Source: Tetracentron sinense (taxonomy: Eukaryota > Streptophyta > Magnoliopsida > Trochodendrales > Trochodendraceae). From it: a stretch of DNA of 64,000 nucleotides. Of this stretch, positions 11,821 through 22,457 are shown piece by piece. A program made the translations under genes and the position numbers. Position 1 is the first letter of the stretch, and every line of letters begins with the position of its first letter. Under the pieces are notes generated by a model. The model had not been told where the DNA came from. It did no database searches and was given only the letters and a program-made list of their open reading frames with translations. The stretch lies in assembly GCA_015143295.1 (NCBI GenBank), contig CM026551.1:45372034-45436033 (forward strand), in the 5' to 3' direction.

Positions 11821-12877
11821 CAGTCAATGACTAGCTCAGTCCGTGACCATAAAAGGCCACTCATGGTCCCACCCTGTATTGGTCCATGGACCGACTATGA
11901 TTAGACCCTAATCCGCAGTCCAAATAAGCTTGGACCCGACCTAGACCGCGGGTGAGACCCATGGTCTCACCTCTTTAATTTACGGAATGACCAAGGTCAG
12001 TCATTTCCCAGATGGCAACCAGTATTTGACCGCCATGTGACAGAGAATCCTTAACAAAAAAGACACTCTGCCAGATTTGGGGGATCTCAAGATAGAGATC
12101 CCCTCTTTTTCTCCAATAATAGAGTGTTATATGACACCCTATTCGAAAGGGGAAGTAATCTCTTTCCTTTTCTTGGAAGATAAAACTCTTTCCTCTTTTG
12201 GAGGGAAGTTTTATCCTCCCAAATTTCTCAAAAGGGGAAACCAATTTGGAGTCCTTAAAAAAAAATTACTCCCATCTGTACCAGGTTTCTCTTAGATAAG
12301 AGAAACCAGTTGTTTTGAACAGATGGCCCTTTCTAAGGAAAGTTGACATTTTTTGATTTCCTAAAAAAGATGAAGTCAAAGGGGAATTTAAAGAGGACTT
12401 CCCGAAAGATATAAAAAATGGAGTTTCTCACAAGAAACTTCCATGCACGCACAAGAACCAAAAAAGGAACACACAGGCACAAAAGAAGAGAGAGAAAAAA
12501 GAGCTTTATTTTATAGGAAAACAACAACAAAAGAAGAAGAAGGATATCCGGAGAACATCAGGTGAACCCCTGATATGGCCACCTCTCTTTCTATTTTTCT
12601 TTTATTGATACAAACACCTCAATGAGATATCCTGTAATGCCTACATGTGACCTGGGCAATCCCATTGAATAAATAAAATATATTTTATTCAAATATTTGT
12701 TCTTCTTCTTAATCAGTTTCTTTCCCAAACTAGGAAGGTAATTAATAGTCTGAGTTTATTCCGATTGGAAGGATAGTCCCCCACACAAAATATTAAACTC
12801 CATACAACAATGGAGGTAATCTGACCGCAAGGTTCAAGAGGTCAATCATAAAAAGACGTTTGAAATTTGCATGTACA
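11821..12877 (+). mobile_element. Tat element 5' LTR, second segment
   Basis: It resumes at the duplicated cagtc and matches 31545-32647 of the 3' LTR to the terminal tgtaca. It holds a TATA-like gatataaaaaa at 12409-12418, followed by a leader. The U3 part has short inverted repeats, such as 12080-12088 with 12095-12103 and 12284-12294 with 12297-12307. The ORFs at 11975-12295 and 12333-12530 overlap these repeats and occur in an LTR, so I do not treat them as genes. Confidence 0.88.
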
Positions 12878-12883
12878 AATTAA

Positions 12884-12902
12884 TGGCACACCCGGTGGGA
12901 CT
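12884..12902 (+). promoter_or_regulatory. Primer binding site of the Tat element
   Basis: The sequence tggcacacccggtgggac lies six bases after the 5' LTR end. It begins TGG, as a site complementary to a tRNA 3' CCA must, and is shaped like the TGGCGCCC...GTGGGGC sites of plant gypsy elements. I cannot name the tRNA. Confidence 0.65.
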
Positions 12903-12960
12903 TTCTTCTCCTCTCATCTTTAAAGAATGATAAATAATAAGAAGCATAAAAAAAGAGAAG

Positions 12961-14466
12961 ATGAGTGATTCTTTCCCCTCTTTTTTTATTGTTTCTGATC
13001 AGGATCATCTAGACCGTATGCGTACATCAGGCCTACATCCTGACCATCAATTGGTGGGTGTATGTATCCCCGATCCGGATTCCGGTGACTCATCCACTCA
13101 CCTAGGCCGAGATAACAACAATTCCAACGAGGCAGGTCCGACCAACTGGTCAGACCTCCATAAAGAGGCCGCGGTCACCAGACCAGGTCTCTGTTGAGAA
13201 CGCTCCAGCCCGTAGCAGAAGCAGAACCCACCTCGTCAACTTAGGGGTGAAAAGACAGTCTGTCCACCTAAATCAAAGGCAGGTAGCCCGCCCACATCAG
13301 GCTGCCCGCCAACAGCAGGTCGTCAACCCGCGGGTATCCCAGAGGAAGCCAGCCAGTCCGCGGGTACCTCAGAAAAGAAGTGCCCATTCCCAGACATCTC
13401 TGTCCGCGGACACCAAGGAGGGTGCATCCAACCGGATGCACAAAAGGCAAAGTTGCTCAGCAACTTCGCGACAGGTCAGCCCAAAGGGCAGACCTATGTC
13501 ACCGGAAACCCTGAAAAGGGATTCCAAATTTTTAACTATTCAGGGTCAACTAATGGAGCAAGCTCATTTCGAGCCCAAACCATAATCCAGTCAAATTCTA
13601 AACAGGAAAAGCCCCATGGGTCGATCTTAAGATAGACTGTTGAGATCTCCCAGCCCAAGTTGGTTGTTGGGACTCACCCATCAAAAGTTTATCAACAGAG
13701 GGGAGATTCTTCCCAAATTATCTCAGGGCAAAAAAATAAGGCCACCGGCCTAAAGGACTTTATAGAAAATTCCCCAGCAAAATCGGTTATAAATAACCAA
13801 GTTTAGGGGACCAATCCGCGGACTCATGCCCAAGACTAGAAGGCTGATCTGCAGGTCAATCTTGCGATCAGAAGGAGAAGTGGCCAAGACCACTCCGCAG
13901 GCAAGGGGTAATGCCCATCCGCAGACACCAATCAAGGTTCACAGACCCAAAGCCCAGCCAGACTTAAGGGTCCAGCCCACGGGCAGAGTTGCAAGTAACT
14001 CCGCGGACAGGTCTAGAAACAGACCTGAGTTCGCAGATAGAAGCATCCACGGATAAGTCCCTTCTAAAAAAAAGAGGAACCTGTGGATAGATTCAACATC
14101 ATCCACAGACAGTTCCTTTTCTAAGAAACAAAAAAGTTGGCAGTTGAAGGCCATTAGGAACAGGGTCCCCCTGGGACAGAACTCGACACCTGATGACATC
14201 ATCAATAATGTTATCAGATCTAGAAGTGAAAGTGTGAACTTGGAAGTTTCTTCGAACTACGTAAGGGGCATTAACAGCCGTGATCAAATTCACCCGGTTG
14301 TTAATGCAAATACTAATTTGGACTCAGCTCAAGCAGACAGACACTTGTTGTTCAGGCTAGGCCCAAATGCATTCAGAGGCGATTATCCGATGACCTTCAC
14401 AGCAATGACGACAACTGTTCGTCATCAAAATCAACGGCCTTCATCCAGAGATGTTAGCCCATTCTA
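12961..14466 (+). pseudogene. Decayed 5' coding region of the Tat element (gag position), product not recognised
   Basis: An ATG at 12961 starts a 78-codon frame (MSDSFPSFFI...) with no domain I know. Between 13250 and 14060 the DNA is unusually GC-rich for this window and repeats cccgcgg/ccgcagac motifs, giving Pro/Gln/Arg-rich peptides in several short frames. A 107-codon frame at 14144-14467 follows (its end includes RLGPNAFRGDYPMT). The place between PBS and integrase is that of gag, but no zinc knuckle or capsid motif is visible. The similar cccgcgg-rich patch at 30420-30560 suggests low-complexity sequence shared by both ends of the element. Confidence 0.4.
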
Positions 14467-14615
14467 GGGTTGAACAAATACGGAATCAGAAAAAGATTTA
14501 TTATAAGTAAACTCCTAAAAATTGCTCTGGAGGTGCAAGTTAGCAAAAGTTGCTTTTTAGGTGTATGTTAGCAAAGATTCAGCCGTAACTCTTCTAGGGT
14601 TTCTTGGAAACCTCC

Positions 14616-16127
14616 ATGGCCACCGAACTCATGAGAGGTGGTTCTTCTTCTCGGCCTCCTGATCCAGTGCTCTCTTATGCGGAAGCAGCTCGACCTAAAT
14701 CCTTTGTGGAAGCTACGAATGGTGCAAAATCTCTGATCCATGAACCAGTTCATCTCTCTAAATCTCTAGCAGCTTATCAAGGGGAACCAGCCTTATTTCT
14801 CACACCTGAAGAATCCTCTAAACTAGCAACTTCTTTGAAGCTGTGTCTTGTTGCTAAATGTTCGTATGGTAGACCGGCCTTCCCAGTCATTAGAGAGTTT
14901 TTTAAGAAAAACTTCCACTTGAAACACGATTACCACATAGGAGTAATGGATCCAAGGCATCTTCTAATTCGGTTTGCAGCAGAAGATGATTTCCTTACTG
15001 TTTATCTCAAGGAATATTGTTACATCAATGGTTTACTCCTCAAATTTATAAAGTGGACTTCTAACTTCAGTTTTGGAATTGAACCTTCCATTGTTCCAAC
15101 TTGGATCTCTCTTCCAAACCTTCCACTACACTTGTATCAAGAACCAATTCTCAGAACCATTGGATCTGCAGTAGGCAAGGTCCTATGCGTGGATGGTCCT
15201 ACAAAGATGCTAACAAGGCCAAATAAAGCTCGGATCTATGTGGAACTCGATATTGCTAAAGCTAAACCTAATCGTATATGGTTGGGGATAGGTTCAATTG
15301 GTAGATGGCAAAAGATCTTATATGAAAAGGAGAACTCTTACTGTTCGTATTGCTGCAAACAAGGGAACTTTGATTCAGATTGCCGAATGATGCATAAGAA
15401 TATCCATGGTGAAGATCCAACTAATAAGGATACTGGTTTGGGAAAAGCTTCAGCCAAGGAAGAAAGGAAAACCTGGGTACTTAAAGGGAAACAACAAGAT
15501 AAAGAGGTGAAGCAATCGGTTGTTAATAAAATACCAATTGAAGTTGAATTGATTGAAGACCCAGAAAAGGATAATGATCCGGAAACTATGAAAAACGAGA
15601 TGGCAGATCTACAAGGGAGAGATCCAGACCAGGCGGAGGTCATCCAAGGTAATCATCTGATTAAGGATTCTGGATTTATCAAGGTTAACTCTAATAAATT
15701 CCAGGTATTATCTAGTCCGGACTGTTTTGCCGTAACGAATGGTGATAGCATTGTTGAGAATTCTCAAATTCGAGATAGTGAAGTTGTCATAGAATATGTT
15801 CAACCAATTCATGTTACTGTTCAAGATGTTATTCAAGGAGTAGAATCCCATCAAAGTTTGGACGAAAGTGGAATTGAGTCTATAGTTCCATTCAAATCAA
15901 AGCTGGAAATTCTGAAGAAGAGAACAATCAATACTATATCTCCTTCAACAAAATCAAAGAGAGACATCATTTGGAATTCATCTTCCTCGGCTGAATTCCA
16001 TCACGAGGTAGACCCTATTACTTTTGATCATGTAGAACAATTTTTAGTAGAAGGAAAAGAATTTCTTTCTAAACTTTCGAAGATCAAAAAAATTTCAGAA
16101 TTAGTAGTTGAAAAGGACTTGGCTTAG
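14616..16127 (+). CDS. LINE ORF1 protein, DUF4283 plus CCHC-type zinc knuckle
   Basis: A frame of 503 codons is intact and is the longest open frame in the window. The first ATG in a good context (cctccATGGCC) is at 14616; the frame is open a few codons upstream without an ATG. Residues of about 65-245 match the DUF4283 domain of plant LINE ORF1 proteins, with RFIKWT-like and VPTWISLPNLP segments (the related LINE at 41346 has RFIKWTP and VPVWISLPDLL). A zinc knuckle follows, C-x2-C-x4-N-x4-C, with Asn where His is expected. The C-terminal half is acidic and without known domains. It would bind LINE RNA as the ORF1 nucleocapsid-like protein. ORF2 follows after 89 bp. Confidence 0.85.
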   Translation: MATELMRGGSSSRPPDPVLSYAEAARPKSFVEATNGAKSLIHEPVHLSKSLAAYQGEPALFLTPEESSKLATSLKLCLVAKCSYGRPAFPVIREFFKKNFHLKHDYHIGVMDPRHLLIRFAAEDDFLTVYLKEYCYINGLLLKFIKWTSNFSFGIEPSIVPTWISLPNLPLHLYQEPILRTIGSAVGKVLCVDGPTKMLTRPNKARIYVELDIAKAKPNRIWLGIGSIGRWQKILYEKENSYCSYCCKQGNFDSDCRMMHKNIHGEDPTNKDTGLGKASAKEERKTWVLKGKQQDKEVKQSVVNKIPIEVELIEDPEKDNDPETMKNEMADLQGRDPDQAEVIQGNHLIKDSGFIKVNSNKFQVLSSPDCFAVTNGDSIVENSQIRDSEVVIEYVQPIHVTVQDVIQGVESHQSLDESGIESIVPFKSKLEILKKRTINTISPSTKSKRDIIWNSSSSAEFHHEVDPITFDHVEQFLVEGKEFLSKLSKIKKISELVVEKDLA

Positions 16128-16216
16128 AAACACAAGAAAAGTATCCTTCCATCGGATAGAATTACTCGGTCTAGAGCTATAGCTCCCATTCTACTGGAAA
16201 AATTCCCTAGTTTTCA

Positions 16217-18045
16217 ATGATTAGTATTTTATCATGGAATATTAGAGGAATTGGAAATTTAGCTTCCAAAGCCAGATTAAGAAATCTAATGGATAATTAT
16301 AACATCTCCATGATTACCATTATGGAACCTATGCAGTCTCCATATAATATTGTAGCTCTCAGCAAAATGCTTAAAATGCCGGGTTATATCACTCATCAGA
16401 AGATTTGGATCTTATGGAAAGATTGGCTGAATACTACTCTATTTGCTTCTCTAGATCAGGCTTTAATAGTTGATGTTAAAGTCAATGGATTAGATATGAT
16501 CAGATGCAGCTTTATTTATGCTAAATGTAACAGTAATGATAGACTGATTCTATGGAATGATTTGTATCTTTTATTGGCTAACTTTAATGGTCCTCTTATT
16601 CTTGCTGGTGATTTTAATGCTATATCTAACTCTGGAGAGAAATTGGGAGATAGAGATCCCAATATTCGGTCTATGGAAGAATTCAATGACTTTATTAGTG
16701 GTATGGGGCTTATTGATGCTGGTTTTTCGGGAAATAAATTCACTTGGTGCAATAACCAAGAGGGTCTTCAACTTATCTATGCTAGATTGGATCGGGTTTT
16801 GTTCAATGTTGAATGGAATAATAATTTCCTAGCTCCTCAAGTCTCTCACTTATCCAGACTCAACTCAGATCATGCGCCTCTTCTTATAAAATTTTATTAT
16901 GATAATGATCGAAGACCTGCGACCTTCAAATTCCAAAAGATGTGGACAAGTCATGCTGATTTCAAAAGGTTAGTTAATGAGTCTTGGTCTTTTCCTATTC
17001 TTGCTGATCCTATTTCTGGGTTTTTCTTAAAGCTTAAGAGACTTAAAGCCGCTCTCAAGAAGTGGAACAAAGAAATTTTTGGTAATATTTTTGTCCAGAT
17101 TAAAGATCTGGAGGAGAAAATTTGTGCCACTGAAATCATTCTTCAAGAGAATTGGGATTCTAGAGTTGATAATCAACTTAATTCTCTGAAGGAGGAATTA
17201 CAGCAGGTTATGATTTAAGAGGAAATATTCTGGAAGCAAAAATCCAGGATCAAATGGCTTAAAGAAGGAGACAATAACACGAAGTTTTTCCATGCCATTG
17301 CAAATCAAAGAAGGAAAAAGAATACTATCTACAAAATAAAAAATTCTATGGGAGAATGGATTGAGAATTCTGCTGACATTGGCAATGAAGCTTCGAATTA
17401 TTTTCAGAATCTATTGTCCTCTTCTAGAAATGGTATAGATTTGGACATTCTTAATCACATTCCTAATATGGTCTCTGAGGAAGACAATTGCATGCTTACT
17501 TCTATGCCTTCTATGGAGGAGATCAAACAGGTTGTCTTCAACATTTCCGCAGACAGTGCACCTGGTCCAAATGGTTTTGATGGTTGGTTTTACCAGAATT
17601 GTTGGGATATTATTCAGCATGATCTGATTGAGGTAGTAAAGGCTTTCTTTATATATCATTTTATTCCTACGTCAGTTAATGCCACAGCCATTGCTCTGAT
17701 TGCTAAGTGTAATGACCCCTCTTCCTTCGCTGACTACAGGCCCATCAGTTTATGCAACTTCTTTTACAAGATTTTTTCCAAGGTGTTAGCAGGCAGATTG
17801 GCTTCCATTCTTCCTAAAATTGTTTCTGAGGAACAATCGGGATTTATTAAAGGAAGAAATATCACAGATAATATCACTATAGCTCAATAAATGGTAAATG
17901 AAATTGACAGGAAAGTGTTTGGAGGGAATCTAATTATCAGACTTGATATGGCTAAAGCGTATGATCGAATGGAATGAAATTTTGTTTTTGAAGTGTTGAA
18001 GAAGTTTGGGTATAGTGTCAAATTTATCAGTCTTATTCAAGGGTG
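16217..18045 (+). pseudogene. LINE ORF2: AP-type endonuclease and N-terminal half of RT
   Basis: The ATG at 16217 begins MISILSWNIRG, the usual start of the EEP endonuclease. Further motifs are IMEPM, LAGDFNAI, FTWCNN, LDRVL and LNSDHAPLL, so the endonuclease domain reads complete. A stop at 17216-17218 ends the first frame; the same frame then continues with SRIKWLKEGDNNTKFFH and the RT blocks SAPGPNGFDGWFYQ, DYRPISLCN, EQSGFIKGRNITDNI and IRLDMAKAYDRME. Further stops lie at 17888-17890 and at the expected Trp after DRME. The FADD active site and all later domains are absent because the LINE is cut at about 18045. Confidence 0.85.
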
Positions 18046-18049
18046 TCTT

Positions 18050-19094
18050 CAGAATCTGCGGTGCCCACCAAGATGGGCCAAAACTCCAAATGCAACTGAA
18101 AAGAATGGGTTATTACTGGCCTACGATGATCATTGATTGTCTCAATTTTGCAAGAAAATGCAAAGTTTGTTAGCTCTATGCTGATTTCATACATCGAGCT
18201 CCCGAGCCTCTCCACATGACAACATTTTCATGACCTTTTGTGGCATGGGGAATGGATGTCATAGGACCATTCACTCCACCATTATCTGCTGGGCATCAAT
18301 ACATCCTAGTTGTGACAGACTACTTCTCGAAATGGGCTAAAGCCATCACTCTCAAAGGGGTTAAACATCACTCAGTGGCAGACTTCATCCGAACTAACAT
18401 CATATACCAGTTCGGAATCCCTGAAAGTATCATCACAAATAACGGGCAACCTTTTCGAAGTACCCCGATACACAAGTTGTATGCAAAATTTAGCATCAAA
18501 GAGAACCATTCCACCCTGTACTATGTAGCTGCGAATGGTCTCTTCGAAGCCTTCAATGAAACTTTGTGCAAAATCCTCAAGAAAGTTGTGGAGGACTGGC
18601 ATCAACGCGTACCTGAAGCCCTCTAAGCATACAGAACTACTTACTGGACTCCGACACAAGCCACGCCGTATTCCCTGGTCTTTGACAGTTAAGCAATTCT
18701 CCCCCTAGAAATTCAAATTCCCTCCCTACAGGTGGCAATTTAGTAGTCTATCACAAAAGAAGATTCAGCTAAGGTTCGTATTGTAGAGCTCAAAACTCTT
18801 GATGAACGTCATCTCCAAGCCCAATAGAGTTTAGAGATGTATAGACAAAGGCTAATTGATACCTTCAACAAAAGAATAAGACTAATGTCTTTCAAAATAG
18901 GGGATTTGGTCTTAATGGTTAGGACCCCAATCATTGTCACTCGTTGAACCAAGAGAAAGCTCGAACCAAAGTTGGAAGGGCCCTAAGTCATTGAGAAGGT
19001 ATATTCTAATGAAGCATACTTATTGACTTCAATGGATGAAGAGCGAATTATCCCTCCAACCAATGCAAGATTCCTAAAGCGATATTACTCCTAG
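18050..19094 (+). pseudogene. Ty3/gypsy integrase and pol C-terminus
   Basis: The frame begins in the HHCC zinc-binding region (GAHQDGPKL, GYYWPTM, KCKVC), has a stop at about 18176 and another near 18236, then reads AWGMDVIGPF, the integrase core. The first catalytic Asp (GMD) is there. The second, normally in TDNG, is Asn (TNNG). The Glu in NGLFEAFN is there. After 18626 more stops occur, but the chromodomain-less C-terminus typical of Athila/Tat elements can be followed through KIGDLVLM, LEPKLEGP and SNEAYLL, ending at 19092-19094. Integrase inserts the cDNA; this copy is dead. Confidence 0.85.
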
Positions 19095-22000
19095 GAATCG
19101 AAATGCTTGCTAGCCCAAAACTTTGAAAGACGGTCTAGGCAAAAATTAGATCACAAAAAGACTCGTTAAGTTGAAAACCCTAACGGGAGGCTTAGGTAAA
19201 AATTAGAGTCAAAATCATGCTCGCTAAGTCGAAAACCCTAAGGGGCGGCTTAGGAAAAAATTAGAGTGACAATGACTCACTAAGTTGAAAACCCTAAGGG
19301 GTGGTTTAGACAAAATTAGAGTCAAAATCAAAATATCCGCTAGACCAAAACTTTAAAAGACGGTCTAGGCAAAATTTAGGGCAAAAAAAATCTCGCTAAA
19401 CTAACACTCCAAGAGTCAGCTTAGGAAAAAATTAGAGCAATTTGATAGGCTCTTGAATACGAGTTAAAACTGTTCACGGTGCTTCAAAAGTCTCCAGAAT
19501 ACAATACCAAAGTCGAAACCCTCCTAGGTATGAACGGAAACTGCCTACTCACTCTCAAAATGCGAAATAAAGCTTCAAAAGTCTTCAAGATACAAGACCG
19601 AAGTCAAAACCCTCCTAAGTGTGAACAGAAACTACTTATTCGCTCTCAAATCGCGAATCTAAATGCCCCTTTTGAACTACGTTTGGCTTGATCCTATCAT
19701 GGGTATATAGGCAGCCTGAGAAAATTAACTTGGGTTCAGCTAGTTCTTTTAAAAGAATACTATTCCCCTGAGATAAAAAATCATCGTTATCGCCCATCAA
19801 TATGGGTGAAACGAAGAAAACTGCTACTTGATGCACCAAGAAGAAACCAAAACTCAAGTGAAGGACTTCTCGTAATCAAGGGAACGCGATTAGATGAAGC
19901 ATATCTGCTGATTACAATGGATGGAAAATGGAGTATCTCCCCCGAAAAAGTAAGATTCCCAAAGCCCGCTAGACCAATATCTCAAAAAAGATGGTGTAGG
20001 CAAAAGTTAGGGCACCAAAATACCCGCTAAGTTGAAAATCCGAAAGGACAGCTTAGGCAAAAGTTAGGGTGACATGGATCGCTATGTTGAAAATCCGAAA
20101 GGACGACTTAGGCAAAAATTAAAATACCCGGTAGACTAATACTCCAAGAGTCAGTCTAGGCAAAAATTAGGGCAACAAAAAGCTCGCTAAACTAATACTC
20201 CAAGAGTTTGTTTAGGCAAAAATTAGAGTAATTTGACAGGCTCTTGAATACGAGCTAAAACTGTTCATGGTGTTTCAAAAGTCTCTAGAATACAAGACTG
20301 AAGTCCAACCCTCCTAGGTATGAGCGGAAAGTACCTACTCGCTCTCGAAATACGAATTAAAATTTCAAAAGTCTTCAAGATATAAGACCGAAGTCAAAAC
20401 CCTCCTAGATGTGAACGGAAACTACCTATTCACTCTCAAAACATGAATCTAAATGCCCCTTCTGAACTACGTTTGACTTGATCCTATCATGGGTACGTAG
20501 GCAGTCTGAGAAAATTAACTTGGGTTCAGCTAGTTCTTCTCAAAGAACACTTTCCCCCTGGGATATAAAATCATTGTTATCGCCCATCAATATAGGTGAA
20601 ACGAAGAAAACTACTACCTGATGCACCAAGAAGAAACAAAAACTCAAGTGAAGGACTTCTCACCATCAAGGGAACTTGATTAAATGAAGCATATCTGCCG
20701 ATTACAATGGATGGACAATGGAGTATCTCCCCTGACCAATGTAAGAATCTTAAAGCCCATTGGACTAAAATCTCAAAAATATGGTCTAGACAAAAATTAG
20801 GACACCAAAATACCGGCTAAGTTGAAAATCTGAAAGGATGGCTTAGGCAAAAATTAGGGTGACATGGCTCGCTAAGTTGAAAATCTGAAAGGACGACTTA
20901 GGCAAAAATTAAAATGCCCACTAGACTAACACTCCAAGAGTCGGTCTAGGCAAAAATTAGGGCAATAAAAAGCTCGCTAAACTAACAATCCAAGAGTCAG
21001 TTTAGGCAAAAATTAGAGCAATTTGATAGGCTCCTGAATACGATCTAAAACTGTTCACGGTGCTTCAAAAGTCTCGATAATACAAGACCGAAGTCCAAAC
21101 CCTCCTAGGTATAAATGGAAACTGCCTACTCGCTCTCAAAATGTGAATTAAAGCTTCAAAAGTCTTCAAGATACAAGACCGAAGTCAAAACCCTCCTAGG
21201 TGTGAACTGAAACTACCTATTCGCTCTCAAAACACGAATCTAAATGCCCCTTCTGAACTACGTTTGTTGGCTTGATCTTATCATGAGTACGTAGGCAGCC
21301 TGAGAAAAGTAACTTGAGTTCAAATAGTTCTTCTAAAAGAACACTATCCCCCTGGGATACAAAATCATCGTTATCGCCCATCAATATAGGTGAAACGAAG
21401 AAAACTGCTACCTGATGCACCAAGAAGAAACCAAAACTCAAGTGAAGGACTTCTCGAAATCAAGGGAACGCGATTAAATGAAGCATATCGGCTGATTACA
21501 ATGGATAGAAAATGGAATATCTGCCCCGACCAATGTAAGATTTTCAAAGCCCGCTAGACCAAAATATCAAAAAATATGGTCTAGGTAAAAATTAGGGCAC
21601 CAAAATACCTGGTAAGTTGAAAATCTGAAAGGACGGCTTAGGCAAAAGTTAGGATGATATGACTCGCTAAGTTGAAAATCTGAAAGGACGGCTTAGGCAA
21701 AAATTAAAATGCCCACTAGACTAACACTCCAAAAGTCAGTCTAGGCAAAAATTAGGGTAACAAAAAGCTCGCTAAACTAACACTTCAAGAGTCAGTTTAG
21801 GCAAAAATTAGAGCAATTTGACAAGCTCTTGAATACAAGCTAAAAAGATTCGTCATTTCTCAAAGGCTTGCCCCTAAAATACAAGTCTAAACCTTCCTAG
21901 GTATGAACGAAAACTACCTACTTGTTCTCAAATTACAAGTCTAAACCTTCCTAGGTATGAACGGAAACTACCTATTTGTTCTCAAATTATAAGTCTAAAC

Positions 22001-22155
22001 TTTCCTAGGTATGAACAGAAACTACCTACTTGTTCTCAAATTACAAGTCTAAACCTTCCTAGATATGAACGAAAACTATCTACTCGTAAATTAGGAGTCT
22101 AAAATTGCCCCTATATGGAACTACGTAGGCTACCTGAAAATGGGTTCAGCCAGTT
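19018..22155 (+). repeat. Satellite-like tandem array in the Tat 3' region, ~790-bp units
   Basis: About 3.9 units follow the end of pol. The landmark gaactacg occurs at 19673, 20464, 21255 and 22118, so spacing is 791, 791 and 863. The start of each unit (gaagcata...ttgac/attacaatggatg) copies the last 25 or so codons of pol at 19018-19094. Within a unit, blocks of about 60 bp alternate (gctaa...ttaggcaaaaatta). A 54-bp block is repeated four times at 21876-22095. Reading frames at 19479-20030 and 21217-21441 are by-products. Satellites born in 3' UTRs are known from Tat/Ogre elements. Confidence 0.88.
21876..22095. repeat. 54-bp minisatellite, four copies
   Basis: A unit starting attacaagtctaaacc and containing ctaggtatgaacgga is repeated head to tail with few changes, at the end of the larger array. 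The same gtctaaacc/ctcctaggtatgaacgga module occurs singly in the earlier units, so it was amplified locally. Confidence 0.85.
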
Positions 22156-22457
22156 CTTCCAAAAAAAAATCAATCTTTCGGGATACAAAAATGGGTTGTA
22201 TCACTTATAAAAAAAAGGTGACAAAGAAGAGAGAAAATCATGAAAATAACGAATGAGAAGATTTCATTGATTTACATAATAAATTACAACATTGTGAGAG
22301 GCAGTATTAGTTGGAAGAGTAGATGTCACAGGAAATGATAATTTCTCTATCCGAATAAATTGCTCAGCATAGGCATTCATGGATTCAACTCTCATATCTT
22401 CTAATCGAGCCCCTGTGATGATAATCTCTCCAAGAACTCATCGGCATTCGGTTACCA

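Larger units (their letters stand above)
1405..11825 (+). mobile_element. Tekay-like Ty3/gypsy element inserted in the Tat 5' LTR
   Basis: The element is 1410-11820, bounded by a perfect 5-bp TSD cagtc (1405-1409 and 11821-11825), and both LTRs start TGTAGAGACC. The 5' LTR spans 1410-6201 (with nested insertions), the interior 6202-9402 and the 3' LTR 9403-11820. A PBS like the plant initiator-Met type, a protease trace and a purine-rich tract just before the 3' LTR fix the plus orientation. The sequence before that tract (ttcgaggatgaaattc) resembles the pol end of Tekay/Del chromoviruses; this lineage call is from memory of the family. Gag and most of pol are gone. Confidence 0.85.
14470..18045 (+). 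mobile_element. L1-type LINE, 3' half missing
   Basis: A leader, ORF1 (from 14616) and ORF2 (from 16217) with endonuclease and the first part of RT are present. The sequence then passes directly into gypsy integrase at about 18045. LINEs normally lose their 5' end on insertion. This one keeps the 5' end and lacks the catalytic RT core, zinc-finger, RNase H and tail. One deletion that removed the LINE 3' half together with gypsy protease, RT and RNase H explains both losses. The left border is set only by the end of gag-like sequence. Confidence 0.85.
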
